Source of the DNA: Mucilaginibacter tundrae
Lineage (GTDB): Bacteria; Bacteroidota; Bacteroidia; Sphingobacteriales; Sphingobacteriaceae
Assembly: GCF_013408825.1 (NCBI RefSeq)
Contig: NZ_JACCBZ010000001.1
Coordinates: 612,570-676,569, forward strand
Reading direction: 5' to 3'
Length of the DNA stretch: 64,000 nt
Shown piece after piece: positions 19,701 through 27,907 of the stretch. Each line of letters opens with the position of its first letter. Within the stretch, counting starts at the first letter, position 1. Below the pieces are notes generated by a model. The model did no database searches. It had not been told where the DNA came from and worked only from the letters and a program-made list of their open reading frames with translations. Position numbers and translations under genes: made by a program.

Positions 19701-20108
19701 GTCGATGCTAGCTTCGATCAGGGCTCTGTGTTTTTCATCGACCAAAGCTTGTTTCTTTAATTGGAGGGTATTTAGCAATTTATCATTTACATGGCCAAAA
19801 TGTTTGCCGATTATCGCGGCGGCTTCGTCATGTGTAAGGTTCTTACTCAACTTAAGCCAGGCAAAAAGGGAAGGTATTACTAACCAAACAATAAGCCCTA
19901 AGTTCAGCAGGATAAAAGCGTAAAAAAGAATGGTGCGAAAGGCTGTATTGAAGTTGCCAAAATATTCGCTTAACGTGATTACTACATATGCCGAAAACAA
20001 GCCTGCGCCTAAAAATATCAATCCCCGTAAAAGATTATTTAAATAATACTTGCGGATGAAGGTATTTATCTTGCTGATTAAAAGCTCGTAGTTTTCAGTA
20101 GAGTTCAT
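16782..20108 (-). CDS. Large DUF4175-like membrane-anchored coiled-coil protein
   Basis: 1108 residues. Two membrane helices lie near the N-terminus (about 29-49 and 57-79), a third at about 155-175 (WIITPVAIICVLALAAPSIL). A beta-rich extracytoplasmic region (about 190-480) follows. From about 490 to the end there is a very long charged, Gln-rich helical stretch (for example QQQAAKQLQQMADKMQQQ) that should form coiled coil. This matches the DUF4175 family of Bacteroidota, whose function is unknown. It heads the cluster with the RsbW-like ATPase and ybeY. A structural or envelope-linked role is plausible from the architecture but not shown. Confidence 0.85.
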   Translation of the reverse strand: MNSTENYELLISKINTFIRKYYLNNLLRGLIFLGAGLFSAYVVITLSEYFGNFNTAFRTILFYAFILLNLGLIVWLVIPSLFAWLKLSKNLTHDEAAAIIGKHFGHVNDKLLNTLQLKKQALVDEKHRALIEASIDQKIELLKPVSFPSAINIRENNRYLKWIITPVAIICVLALAAPSILTESTKRLIRHNEYFAPVSPFQFEVQNHSLSVVQGQDFKLDLKLTGDKFPADVYIETAGNTFKLDKENIARFHYIFSNLQQNQVFKLTANGFTSAPYQIIVNLRPSLLHFDVELKYPAYLHKKNEAIANAGDLTIPAGTTVSWAFHTQNATGLYFSLGDKTQLLNPAKNDVFEHTERIIENTRYKINPLNTVVKNADSASYRIGVIADEPPTINVDEKPDSVSTKAIYFNGKIQDDHGFSSLVFYYKIGTDKNARTFSKPVKADLNQTQSGFFYYWNLKEIGIKPGQQVSYCFEVADNDAVNGPQKVRSAEHTLNVPDAAEITKQLNNGTEAVKQKMQSAIKLAGQVERESQKLNELLLNKNNLSFDEKKQIADLMQKKKDLDDLVKQIQDENHKNEFNRQENLQQDPSITEKQKEMEKLFNNVLDPKTQQLLQNLQQLLQQDQKDATRDDLSKMQSDNKSLKKELDRMLELYKKLAFNQKLDQNIKQLNQLAQEQQKLAGQTKQPGTDPKSAQQQQQKLNDDFQELKKSLDELNKENEQNDLKMDFENPAKEEKNIDQEMQQSSDDLKKNNSQKASQSQQQAAKQLQQMADKMQQQNQEGEDNQSTIDIQQLRQLLKNLINSSFEQESVMQTLKTTNTTDPIYIALAQKQKDIKDNLKTAEDSLYAISRRVPQIQSTVNKEIGGINDHIDQALQNLGDRQIAEAGSNQQYAMTAMNNLALMLSEALEQLQKAKNGSGKGKSKQQTLGELAKMQQQLNQNMQKAREQMQKEGKQEQSGQKQGQGSSMSEQLARMAREQQMIRETLQQINQEDNKDGTHGLGNLDKISQQMEQNERDLVNKHITDEALKRQEQIQTRLLEAEKAEQQRDQDQKRESNTGRDMPPGYIKALQDYQQVKVKQTEQIKTESPALNLYYKQKINIYFDQINAK

Positions 20109-20263
20109 TTTGGCAGCATTTGTTTCCTGATGTCCTAATTAACGCATATTAACGATATATCGGGGTGTTCAAGATAAAGAAATAATATTTACACTTAAAA
20201 ACATTTTGAATTTATATAACATTAAGATGATACGTGATTATTGCGCAGGTGGCAAAATCAACG

Positions 20264-20271
20264 TATATTTG
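20264..20271 (+). promoter_or_regulatory. Promoter -7 box of the marR-MFS operon
   Basis: TATATTTG matches TAnnTTTG. A TTG at 20241-20243 lies 23 bases upstream as a possible -33 core. The predicted transcription start (about 20278) falls inside the adjacent palindrome 20277-20292. Confidence 0.55.
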
Positions 20272-20276
20272 TAAGG

Positions 20277-20292
20277 TAAACTTATTAGTTTA
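20277..20292. promoter_or_regulatory. Predicted MarR operator
   Basis: Perfect dyad TAAACT-TATT-AGTTTA overlapping the predicted transcription start and ending 10 bases before the marR ATG. The position is ideal for autorepression. Confidence 0.65.
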
Positions 20293-20302
20293 GTTAATCA
20301 AA

Positions 20303-20740
20303 ATGAGCGTCAAAGATCTTCAATTTGCATCGGACCTGCGTACAGTTGTTACCCGGCTGGTGAAAAAGTTGCGTAAAAAGTCAATTACCGGGCAACAACT
20401 TTCACTTACAGAGCGCTCTACATTATCATTATTATTATCCAGCGAAAATGGCATGTTACCCAGTGAGCTTGCTTCTTTAGAAAAAATAACCAATCAATCC
20501 ATGTCGCAAATATTGAGTGGCTTTTTGGAGAAGGGATATATCATACGCACCGGTTCGGAAACAGATAAACGCAAAGTGATCATTTCCATTACTGAAAAAG
20601 GTAAGGGGATAATTATGCAAGTGCTTAGTGAGCGGGACGAGTGGCTGAATGAGGCCTTGCGCGAGACGTGTACAGAAGAGGAAAGAGAACTCATTAAAAA
20701 AGCGCTGGCGCCATTAACCAAATTGGTGGATTTTGAGTAG
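20303..20740 (+). CDS. MarR-family transcriptional regulator
   Basis: 145 residues with the MarR winged helix: SLTERSTLSLLLSSENGMLPSELASLEKITNQSMSQILSGFLEKGYI is the helix-turn-helix, and RTGSETDKRKVIISITEKG is the wing carrying the family signature DxRxxxxxLT in altered form (TDKRKVIISIT). It is dimeric by family. The gene is first in an operon with an MFS exporter 35 bases downstream, and a 16-bp palindrome overlaps its predicted transcription start, so it probably represses itself and the exporter until a ligand binds. Confidence 0.9.
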   Translation: MSVKDLQFASDLRTVVTRLVKKLRKKSITGQQLSLTERSTLSLLLSSENGMLPSELASLEKITNQSMSQILSGFLEKGYIIRTGSETDKRKVIISITEKGKGIIMQVLSERDEWLNEALRETCTEEERELIKKALAPLTKLVDFE

Positions 20741-20775
20741 AGAACAGATTTAATAATTTAAGAAGAGGATGATAG

Positions 20776-22044
20776 ATGAACATTAGCACATTCAGGGCAT
20801 TTAAAAGCAGGAACTATAGGTTATATTTTAGCGGACAATCCGTATCGTTAATAGGCACATGGATGCAGAAAACAGCAGTAAGCTGGGTTATTTATACGCT
20901 TACTCACTCTACCCTGATGTTAGGGGTTACACTTTTTGCCAGTCAATTTCCTTCATTTTTATTTTCACTGTATGGCGGTGTGGTATCCGACAGGTATAAC
21001 CGATATAAGGTTTTACTTACAACACAAGTACTATCATTAGTCCAGGCCGTTTTATTGGCGGTTTTAATATTAATGAAGCATTACGAAGTGTGGGAGATTC
21101 TTTCGCTGAGCGTGTTTTTAGGTGTTATCAATGCGTTTGATGTGCCGGCCAGGCAATCGCTAGTGTATGAAATGATTGATGATAAGGATGATTTACCGAA
21201 CGCACTCGCATTAAACTCATCCATGGTAAATCTCTCCAGGTTGATCGGACCAGGCATCGCGGGTATTGTATTAGAAAAAATTGGCGACGGTGCCTGTTTC
21301 TTATTAAATGCCTTAAGCTTTGTCGCGGTAATAACATCATTATTAATGATGAGGTTACCAGAATATATAAGCAAACCACATACAAAAAATGCATTTGGCG
21401 AACTTAAAGAAGGCTACAGTTACATCAAACGCACGCCGGAAATATTATTTGTAATTATTATGTTGATGTTCATCAGCTTATTTGTGTTGCCATACAGTAC
21501 GCTTATTCCTTTTTATGCAAGGGACGTATTTCACGGCACGGCATCAACTTTTGGTATAATTGACAGCTTTATAGGCCTTGGAGCTTTTTCGGGTGCGATA
21601 TTTTTAGCCTCAATACGACCGGGGCATGATCTTAAGAAGATACTCGCTATAAACACACTGGTATTTGGGGCCGGACTTGTGTTGTTCTCACACGAAAATC
21701 ATTACGTACTCGCGTTACTATTTTCAGCATTAGCCGGATTTGGCATGATGTCACAAATCACTATCAGCAACACCTTACTGCAAACCACAGCAGATGTAAA
21801 AATGCGTGGTAGGGTTATCAGTTTTTATGCGATGGCTTTTTTCGGAATGCAACCATTAGGCGGCCTGCTAATTGGTTGGATATCCAAATGGATCGGCACG
21901 AAAGACACTATGTTAGGCGAAGGAGTTATTGCTTTGTTAATTGGCGTGGTACATTTTATTTTTTTACGCAGGGCGCGATTAAAAACAAAGCGAAATCCGG
22001 TTATTCAACCATCGGCAGTAGATTCAGCACATATCCCCGCCTAA
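20776..22044 (+). CDS. MFS exporter of the EntS-like (MFS_3) group
   Basis: 422 residues with 12 predicted helices. The start MNISTFRAFKSRNYRLYFSGQ is diagnostic for the MFS_3/EntS-like exporters, and the loop 2-3 motif is GGVVSDRYNRYKVL. The signature VPARQSLVYEMIDDKDDLPNALALNS follows helix 4. Relatives export enterobactin or drugs; this one could be either, since it is paired with a MarR regulator rather than siderophore genes. The Arg/Lys-rich tail is cytoplasmic. Confidence 0.9.
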   Translation: MNISTFRAFKSRNYRLYFSGQSVSLIGTWMQKTAVSWVIYTLTHSTLMLGVTLFASQFPSFLFSLYGGVVSDRYNRYKVLLTTQVLSLVQAVLLAVLILMKHYEVWEILSLSVFLGVINAFDVPARQSLVYEMIDDKDDLPNALALNSSMVNLSRLIGPGIAGIVLEKIGDGACFLLNALSFVAVITSLLMMRLPEYISKPHTKNAFGELKEGYSYIKRTPEILFVIIMLMFISLFVLPYSTLIPFYARDVFHGTASTFGIIDSFIGLGAFSGAIFLASIRPGHDLKKILAINTLVFGAGLVLFSHENHYVLALLFSALAGFGMMSQITISNTLLQTTADVKMRGRVISFYAMAFFGMQPLGGLLIGWISKWIGTKDTMLGEGVIALLIGVVHFIFLRRARLKTKRNPVIQPSAVDSAHIPA

Positions 22045-22432
22045 GTTTGTTTAGGCCATTTTTCTTTTGTGATATATTCTTACTTACAATTCTTGGCCTA
22101 TGTCACCAAAATTTTAGCCTACCACAAGGATTGACCAATGATTAATTATAATCAAATAGTTAATCATGTATTAATAAATTAAGACTAAAATGTTCTTAGT
22201 AGTAAAGTTTTACAACCTTTTGCTCTATTTTTTAAAACAAATCATTTACTGAATTTGTCTAATTAAAAAAGCCGCAACAATGTAGCGGCTACAGTTATCA
22301 CAATGAAAGTATCTTCAATGTCAGTATTTTTTTTGCACCGAACGTGGTATAGATATTTAGAGGAGTAGCGACATGCTTCCATCTGAAGAATCACCTGTTT
22401 ATTGTTAACCTAAGCTAAAATTTGCAAAAAAA
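22045..22432. other. Gene-free region with an orphan terminator and small dyads
   Basis: No coding region is supported. A perfect 16-bp dyad TGATTA-ATTA-TAATCA lies at 22139-22154. A hairpin at 22270-22290 (AGCCGC/GCGGCT) followed on the minus strand by TTTTTTAATT looks like an intrinsic terminator for a minus-strand transcript, yet no minus-strand gene precedes it. Confidence 0.45.
22261..22290 (-). terminator. Orphan intrinsic terminator on the minus strand
   Basis: 6-bp GC arms with a 9-nt loop (22270-22290), then a T6 run when read on the minus strand. It could instead act weakly after the plus-strand MFS gene, but the U-run is on the other side. Confidence 0.45.
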
Positions 22433-22717
22433 ATGAAACCGTTAATTTTGAGTATTATTTTGTTTTTATGCGCATGCAAAAAACAAAACGACCTGACCAT
22501 ATATGCACCAGGAACACACTTTACATATACTACATCAAATAATATCTCTGGATTAAAACAGTTACATAACGGCACATGGATTGTGCCCGATAACCCATTT
22601 ACAATTGATAGCCTTAGCCCACAATCCGTTTATCCAGATGATATGTTTTATTACTGCCACAGCAGTAACGGCAATCAATATCAAATGCCAGAGAGCGACA
22701 TGAAAATTATTAAATAG
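22433..22717 (+). CDS. Small lipoprotein, unknown function
   Basis: 94 residues. The leader MKPLILSIILFLCAC with a lipobox (FLCAC, lipidated Cys about residue 15) is followed by KKQNDL, so it is probably membrane-anchored. The mature part (about 80 residues) is polar with several Tyr and Pro residues, and contains FTYTTSNNISGLKQLHNGTWIVP. No family is recognised. It looks more AT-rich than its neighbours and stands alone. Confidence 0.6.
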   Translation: MKPLILSIILFLCACKKQNDLTIYAPGTHFTYTTSNNISGLKQLHNGTWIVPDNPFTIDSLSPQSVYPDDMFYYCHSSNGNQYQMPESDMKIIK

Positions 22718-22843
22718 GGCTGTCTAATTACCTGATATTTTAAACTGGTAAAAATGCTGATGTATAGCATTGAATGATGCTAACAATATTTATATTGCGT
22801 AACAATTATAGACGATTATAATCAGTCTGAAATAAAACCTGTT

Positions 22844-24115
22844 ATGCAAAACATTAAAACAAGTAAACTATTTGTTGCCAGTTGCCTGTCGTTATTAGTA
22901 ACATCTTTGTCATTTGGCATCAGGGCCGGTATTATGGGTCAGCTGGGTACGCAATTTGATTTGAACGCGGGCGAATTATCAACTATCACCGCCACCGCAT
23001 TTTGGGGATTTCCGCTGGCTGTAGTAATTGGTGGTTTTATTGTTGATTTGATCGGCATGAAACGGTTGCTGGTAATGGCATTCATCTTTCACCTGTTGGG
23101 TATCGTACTCACCATTTTTGCACAAGGATATTGGACGCTTTTTTTCTCGACATTGTTAATTGGGATTGCTAATGGAACGGTTGAAGCCGCATGCAATCCA
23201 TTGGTAACAGCGTTATATCCTCAAAATAAAACCACACGACTTAATTATTTTCACCTTTGGTTTCCGGGCGGCATTGTTTTAGGCTCGTTGCTGGTTCTGT
23301 TATTTAGCCACATCGGTTTAAACTGGCAGGTACAAGTTGGTGTAATGCTGATACCTACGGTTATTTATGGCTATCTTTTCTCGAAATTGGATTTCCCGGT
23401 CACTGAGCGTGTTGCTGCCGGGTTTACTACTGCCGATATGTATAAGGGCGTACTTACGCCACTATATCTTTTTATGCTGGTATGCATGTTTGGCACCGCT
23501 ATTACTGAGTTGTTTACCAACCAGTGGACTGGTGTACTATTCAAAACTGTTACCGATAACGCGCTTTTAATACTCACCTTTGTAGCTACTATACAGGTAA
23601 TATGCCGTGCATTTGCAGGGCCTATAGTACATAGGTTGGCGCCGCAGGGCGTTTTGCTCATATCAACCATATTATCAGCATTAGGCATTTACTTATTGAT
23701 AAACCTGCATGGCGAGTCCATATTTTTTGCCGCTGTAGTATTTGGGCTGGGTGTAGCATTCTTTTGGCCATGCATGATTGGTTTTGTGGCTGAAAATATC
23801 CCGCAATCGGGCGCATTGGGTATAAACTTATTAGGTGGCGGCGGAATGCTGGCGGTATCCTTTTACACCATTTACATGGGTGGCTTTTATGATACCCACA
23901 CAATACAACATTTGGCAACAGGGGCGATATTGGATAATTATCAAAAGGCGGCTACTGGCACACCAATGGCCAACGAGCTTGCGCATGCCCAAAGCCTGGC
24001 TGGGTTTGATGTATTACATATTACCTTGATTATTCCGGCGGTACTGATTATTGCTTTTGCTGGATTGGTTTTTTATATGAGGACATATCGCAAGAAAGTA
24101 GTAGTAGCTAATTAA
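22844..24115 (+). CDS. MFS transporter, sugar-type group, substrate unknown
   Basis: 423 residues and 12 hydrophobic helices. The loop 2-3 motif is GGFIVDLIGMKRLLVMA and helix 4 holds GIANGTVEAACNPLVTALYPQNKTTRLNYFH, which resembles the NGxxEAxxNPLVxxLYP signature of FucP/NagP-like sugar permeases. A carbohydrate substrate is therefore suggested but not proven. A small dyad (TAGCAT-6-ATGCTA, 22765-22782) lies upstream. No catabolic gene is adjacent. Confidence 0.8.
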   Translation: MQNIKTSKLFVASCLSLLVTSLSFGIRAGIMGQLGTQFDLNAGELSTITATAFWGFPLAVVIGGFIVDLIGMKRLLVMAFIFHLLGIVLTIFAQGYWTLFFSTLLIGIANGTVEAACNPLVTALYPQNKTTRLNYFHLWFPGGIVLGSLLVLLFSHIGLNWQVQVGVMLIPTVIYGYLFSKLDFPVTERVAAGFTTADMYKGVLTPLYLFMLVCMFGTAITELFTNQWTGVLFKTVTDNALLILTFVATIQVICRAFAGPIVHRLAPQGVLLISTILSALGIYLLINLHGESIFFAAVVFGLGVAFFWPCMIGFVAENIPQSGALGINLLGGGGMLAVSFYTIYMGGFYDTHTIQHLATGAILDNYQKAATGTPMANELAHAQSLAGFDVLHITLIIPAVLIIAFAGLVFYMRTYRKKVVVAN

Positions 24116-24281
24116 GTTTCTAAGAATAAATACTCAAATGAACTAATTCTAGCAATTATAAATTGGTTTGTAATATTTTTGTTAGATGGAGTTAAAAGCC
24201 ATAAAGAATATTTCGCTTTGCAATAAATCTATAATTTACATAAAACAAGGGCGTTATATTATTGGTTATTTATCTAGATTC

Positions 24282-24302
24282 CTAAGAAAAGTTGTTTCTT
24301 AG
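24282..24302. promoter_or_regulatory. Dyad upstream of the orphan response-regulator gene
   Basis: CTAAGAAA-AGTTG-TTTCTTAG is a perfect 8-bp dyad, 37 bases before the chosen ATG at 24340. It may be an operator or a 5'-leader hairpin. Confidence 0.4.
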
Positions 24303-24339
24303 AAAAGTTATCTATAAATTCACATACTACTTGTGTAAA

Positions 24340-24711
24340 ATGAATAAATCTGCTAAAAAGATCGTTATTTTTGATGACGACGAGGACATCCTTTCCATTT
24401 GTGTTTATATTTTGGAAGAGCAAGGATGGGAGGTGTACACCTACACAAATTGCAATAATATTGTTGAGCGAATTAGCGAAATAAAGCCAGATGTTATTTT
24501 GATGGATAACTGGATACCAGACGAAGGAGGAATTATTGCTACGCAGACGTTAAAGAAAGAAGGGTTATTGCAACAAATACCGGTAATCTATTTTTCCGCC
24601 AATAGCGATATACAGTTGCTGGCTGAACATGCCGGCGCTGATGGTTACCTGGCAAAGCCCTTTGACCTTGAAGAGCTTGACCGTGTAATTGGCGATGTAC
24701 TGGTAAAATAG
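24340..24711 (+). CDS. Single-domain response regulator (CheY-like receiver)
   Basis: 123 residues from the ATG at 24340 (MNKSAKKIVIF). The acidic pocket is DDDED (residues 12-16), the phosphoacceptor is Asp56 in VILMDNWIP, and the switch Lys is in GYLAKPFD. There is no output domain, so it must act by protein interaction or as a phosphate sink or relay. The longer frame from 24292 includes a perfect dyad and no conserved residues. No histidine kinase is adjacent; the partner is unknown. Confidence 0.85.
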   Translation: MNKSAKKIVIFDDDEDILSICVYILEEQGWEVYTYTNCNNIVERISEIKPDVILMDNWIPDEGGIIATQTLKKEGLLQQIPVIYFSANSDIQLLAEHAGADGYLAKPFDLEELDRVIGDVLVK

Positions 24712-24730
24712 AGATAAACATAACATAATA

Positions 24731-24769
24731 ACAAAAGAGGCTCAACTAAGTTAGTTGAGCCTCTTTTGT
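24731..24769. terminator. Strong bidirectional terminator
   Basis: Perfect 18-bp arms (24731-24748 and 24752-24769) around a 3-nt loop, with T-runs in both directions. It separates the convergent response-regulator gene and the outer-membrane receptor gene. Confidence 0.9.
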
Positions 24770-24778
24770 TAAATGATA

Positions 24779-27751
24779 TTAAAATCCTGGACCACCACCC
24801 GGTCCGCCGCCACCAGGGCCACCTCCACCGGGACCGCCGCCTGGACCATTACCATTGTGCCTAAAATTATGCATTGATGGATCTTGATTGGGGGCTTTAC
24901 CTGCAAATTTCTGCAAACGCAATGTGAAAGTTCCAAGGTAATAACGAGCAAGCCTGTTTACACGGGTTTCGGTAATAGAACTTGCCGTTTGAGAGCTGGA
25001 AAACCCTGTATTTTGGTTGAACAAGTCAAATACCGAGAAACGTATTGTAGCGGCGTTGTTTTTCAGGAACCGACGCTCAAGATAAACGTTTAAAATATTG
25101 GGGTTAGTTACATTTAACGAGCTGGCATAGCCATAGTTAATAGCCTTTGTGTAATCATAGCTAAATGTCCAGTCATTAAAATAATTTTTTCCATTTACAC
25201 CTATATTCCAGGTGCGAATATTTGAAGTACCGGTAGTTAATGAATCTACAACACTATTGCTTGTACGGTTGATGGCGTAGTTTGTTAAAAACTGGGCATC
25301 GATCACTTCGGGAATATCAACCCTAAATTTCAATCCCGGTGTAATTTGCAGGTTTTTAGAAATATTTTTTTGTGTAAGCGAATCGGTATTGGTAACGTCC
25401 GTTAAATAACCTACTGTTGAGGTATACGCGATAGCTGTAGTAAGCGATAATGTAAACTTACGCTGTTCCCAGGGCTTTGAGTAAACAAAGTTACCAGACA
25501 AACTAGTGTACCCAATACCTGGAGTATTTAAATACTTAGTTAAAATGGTATTTTGAAACCGTTTTTCGCGCTTAAATGAATCGGGATAAGAAATAGTATT
25601 GGTGGTTATATAATTGCTTATTTGTTGAAAAGCTAAATTGGTAAACAAAATATTACCTGAAGCAAAATCAAATGAGTTATACCTCATAGACAAATTGTTA
25701 GTAAACTGAGGTTTAAGATCAGGGTTACCTTCAACAGGATACAAGGCGTTTGAAAAATCCACCACCGGCTGTAATTGTGTAAAGCTTGGCGAGCTGCTTG
25801 ATCCATTATAATTTAAACTAAAAGCATGGCTCCTAGAAAAGTTATATACAAAACGAGCGGTAGGAATAACATCAAAAGTATTTATATGCGTTTGAATGCC
25901 TGTTACCAGCGAATTACCATCTAATTCAGCGGGTTGAACAGCAAGCCCTAATGTGTAATTATACTTTTTCTGTATAAAACGATAATTTAATCCGATTCTG
26001 TTAGTTAAAAAGGAAAAATCATACCGATTACTTAAAGCACTATCAGGCAAAAGCAATGCATTTGGCGGTATGGTTAAACTAGTGTCGGTTTGTTTATTAT
26101 TTGTTGTTGAAGCGTAGTTAACCGCATAGTTTAATTCCAGGTATGAGTATGTACCTACAGGTTGAAGATAAGATAATGTTGCGCCTACCGTGTTGGTTCG
26201 ACTATATGTTGTTATAATTTGATCGGCAGCCGTTGTTGGTGCGCCCAAAATATAATCATTTATTGGATTTTGGTATTGATTGCTAACCGACGAGCTCAAA
26301 GTAATATATGCGCTAAAATTATGCCTATGCGGGAATTTATGGTTATATAAAATATTTAAACCATAAGTAGGCGCCGACGAGGTTGCATATGAATTTGATA
26401 GATATTTGGAAACAGTTGAGTCCACAACGTTTGTTGATGGCCGGTTTCTTAGCAATATATTTGTTTCATTATCTGTAGTGTTTACACTCGCATATGAAAA
26501 TGTTGGGGTAATTTTCAGATAGTTTATAGTATCTGGAGTGTATTCCATATTCCATGTAAACCGGTGGTTAACATCCCTATCTGTTTCATTGCTTAATTGA
26601 TTATTTATGCTTGGGTTAGCTGGCGAAAGGTTTTGTTGATTGTTTGTACTGTTAGTAGTAACTGTATTATCGGCGAAACTATAGCTACCATATACCGCGA
26701 GGTGTTTGCCCCACTGGTCGCGAAAATTTGCACCCAAAGAATGTGCATCGGTTATACCATTTTGGGTAGTAGTTAAACTGCCCGAATTTTGTGAGCCCCT
26801 TGCCGCGTTACCACGGCCACCGCCGCCGCCACCACCACCACCAAATCCACTGCCACCGCCAGTTGAGCTTGAACCAAAAGAAAAGGTATTAACATTGGTG
26901 TTATTTATACTTCCTAATACCGCTATTTGCTGATCGCCATTGAAAATAAAACTATTTAAGGTGGTCAGATAACGGTTTTCATCTGGTATTCCCTGGCTTT
27001 GAGGTATGGCATCTTCGCCATCACCGGCCGTGCCCTGTAACGAATAGCCGTAGTTTTTATCTTTTCTGATCGTGATATTTAATATTTTATCCGGCTCGCC
27101 TGTTTTAACCCCTGTTAAATTGGCCTGATCGCCATAATCATCAATTATCTGAATGTTATCAGCAACGTCAGCAGGCAAGTTTTTGGTAATGGATTGCACA
27201 TCGCCGCCCATAAAATCTTTACCATTAATACGCACTTTGGTAATTTGCTTGCCCTGGGTTGTAATATTACCATTTACGTCTACATCAACGCCGGGCAGTT
27301 TTTTTATTACATCTTCAATCGGTGCATTATCGCGCACCTTATATTCGCTCACTTTATATTCTGTCGTATCTTCTTTAAAAACAACCGGTTCGGTGGCCAC
27401 AATATTAACCGTCGCAAGCGTATTTGTCTCCGCTTTTAAAATAATTGGTGCAAGCACCACAGGTTTAGTACCGGCATCAAAAGTATAATGCCTGCGTATT
27501 GCCTGGTAGCCAATAGATGTAATGCTAAGTGTAAATTTTGTGCCACCAACAGCCGGGAAATCAAACTTCCCGTTAGGGTCGGTTGACGTTAGTGAGCTAT
27601 CGCCTTTGTCAGAAACAACCTTAACAATTGCTCCGGGAACGGATAGTTTGGTAGAATCTATAATTGTACCACCTAATTCGCGCCCGTTTTGCGCGCGCGC
27701 GTTGATACATAAGAAGAAAAGGAGTAATAAAGTTAGTAAAGGTGACTTCAT
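24779..27751 (-). CDS. Outer-membrane beta-barrel (TonB-receptor-like) protein with Gly-rich tail
   Basis: 990 residues. A signal peptide (ending CINARAQ), a carboxypeptidase-regulatory-like domain (about 25-110), a plug-like region (KVSEYKVRDNAPIEDVIKKLPGVDVD; ITKVRINGKDFMGGD, about 130-190), then a large barrel of the OMP_b-brl_3 type. Two oddities stand out: a Gly-rich insert at about residues 293-318 and a C-terminal tail of Gly/Pro triplets and quadruplets (last about 24 residues) beyond the barrel. Proteins of this type are frequent in Bacteroidota and have no assigned substrate. A perfect 18-bp palindrome lies 21 bases upstream of its start. Confidence 0.85.
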   Translation of the reverse strand: MKSPLLTLLLLFFLCINARAQNGRELGGTIIDSTKLSVPGAIVKVVSDKGDSSLTSTDPNGKFDFPAVGGTKFTLSITSIGYQAIRRHYTFDAGTKPVVLAPIILKAETNTLATVNIVATEPVVFKEDTTEYKVSEYKVRDNAPIEDVIKKLPGVDVDVNGNITTQGKQITKVRINGKDFMGGDVQSITKNLPADVADNIQIIDDYGDQANLTGVKTGEPDKILNITIRKDKNYGYSLQGTAGDGEDAIPQSQGIPDENRYLTTLNSFIFNGDQQIAVLGSINNTNVNTFSFGSSSTGGGSGFGGGGGGGGGRGNAARGSQNSGSLTTTQNGITDAHSLGANFRDQWGKHLAVYGSYSFADNTVTTNSTNNQQNLSPANPSINNQLSNETDRDVNHRFTWNMEYTPDTINYLKITPTFSYASVNTTDNETNILLRNRPSTNVVDSTVSKYLSNSYATSSAPTYGLNILYNHKFPHRHNFSAYITLSSSVSNQYQNPINDYILGAPTTAADQIITTYSRTNTVGATLSYLQPVGTYSYLELNYAVNYASTTNNKQTDTSLTIPPNALLLPDSALSNRYDFSFLTNRIGLNYRFIQKKYNYTLGLAVQPAELDGNSLVTGIQTHINTFDVIPTARFVYNFSRSHAFSLNYNGSSSSPSFTQLQPVVDFSNALYPVEGNPDLKPQFTNNLSMRYNSFDFASGNILFTNLAFQQISNYITTNTISYPDSFKREKRFQNTILTKYLNTPGIGYTSLSGNFVYSKPWEQRKFTLSLTTAIAYTSTVGYLTDVTNTDSLTQKNISKNLQITPGLKFRVDIPEVIDAQFLTNYAINRTSNSVVDSLTTGTSNIRTWNIGVNGKNYFNDWTFSYDYTKAINYGYASSLNVTNPNILNVYLERRFLKNNAATIRFSVFDLFNQNTGFSSSQTASSITETRVNRLARYYLGTFTLRLQKFAGKAPNQDPSMHNFRHNGNGPGGGPGGGGPGGGGPGGGPGF

Positions 27752-27771
27752 AAGTTAAATAATATTCATTG

Positions 27772-27789
27772 AGTTGTATTAATACAACT
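27772..27789. promoter_or_regulatory. 18-bp palindrome upstream of the outer-membrane receptor gene
   Basis: AGTTGTATT-AATACAACT is a perfect dyad, with a third copy of GTTGTATT at 27803-27810. It lies 20 bases upstream of the receptor ATG. It is a probable operator; the cognate regulator is unknown. Confidence 0.55.
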
Positions 27790-27849
27790 GTAAGCCGCAA
27801 AGGTTGTATTTAAATATTATAATTGATTAATAATCATAGCATTGTTACA

Positions 27850-27886
27850 TATAAAAACAAAAAGGGGCAGGATATTATCCTGCCCC
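27850..27886 (-). terminator. Terminator of the collagen-like lipoprotein gene
   Basis: GGGGCAGGAT / ATCCTGCCCC arms (27864-27886, 3-nt loop), followed on the minus strand by TTTTTGTTTTTA. It lies 22 bases after the stop codon. Confidence 0.8.
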
Positions 27887-27907
27887 TGAAATAAATATTA
27901 TTGAATA

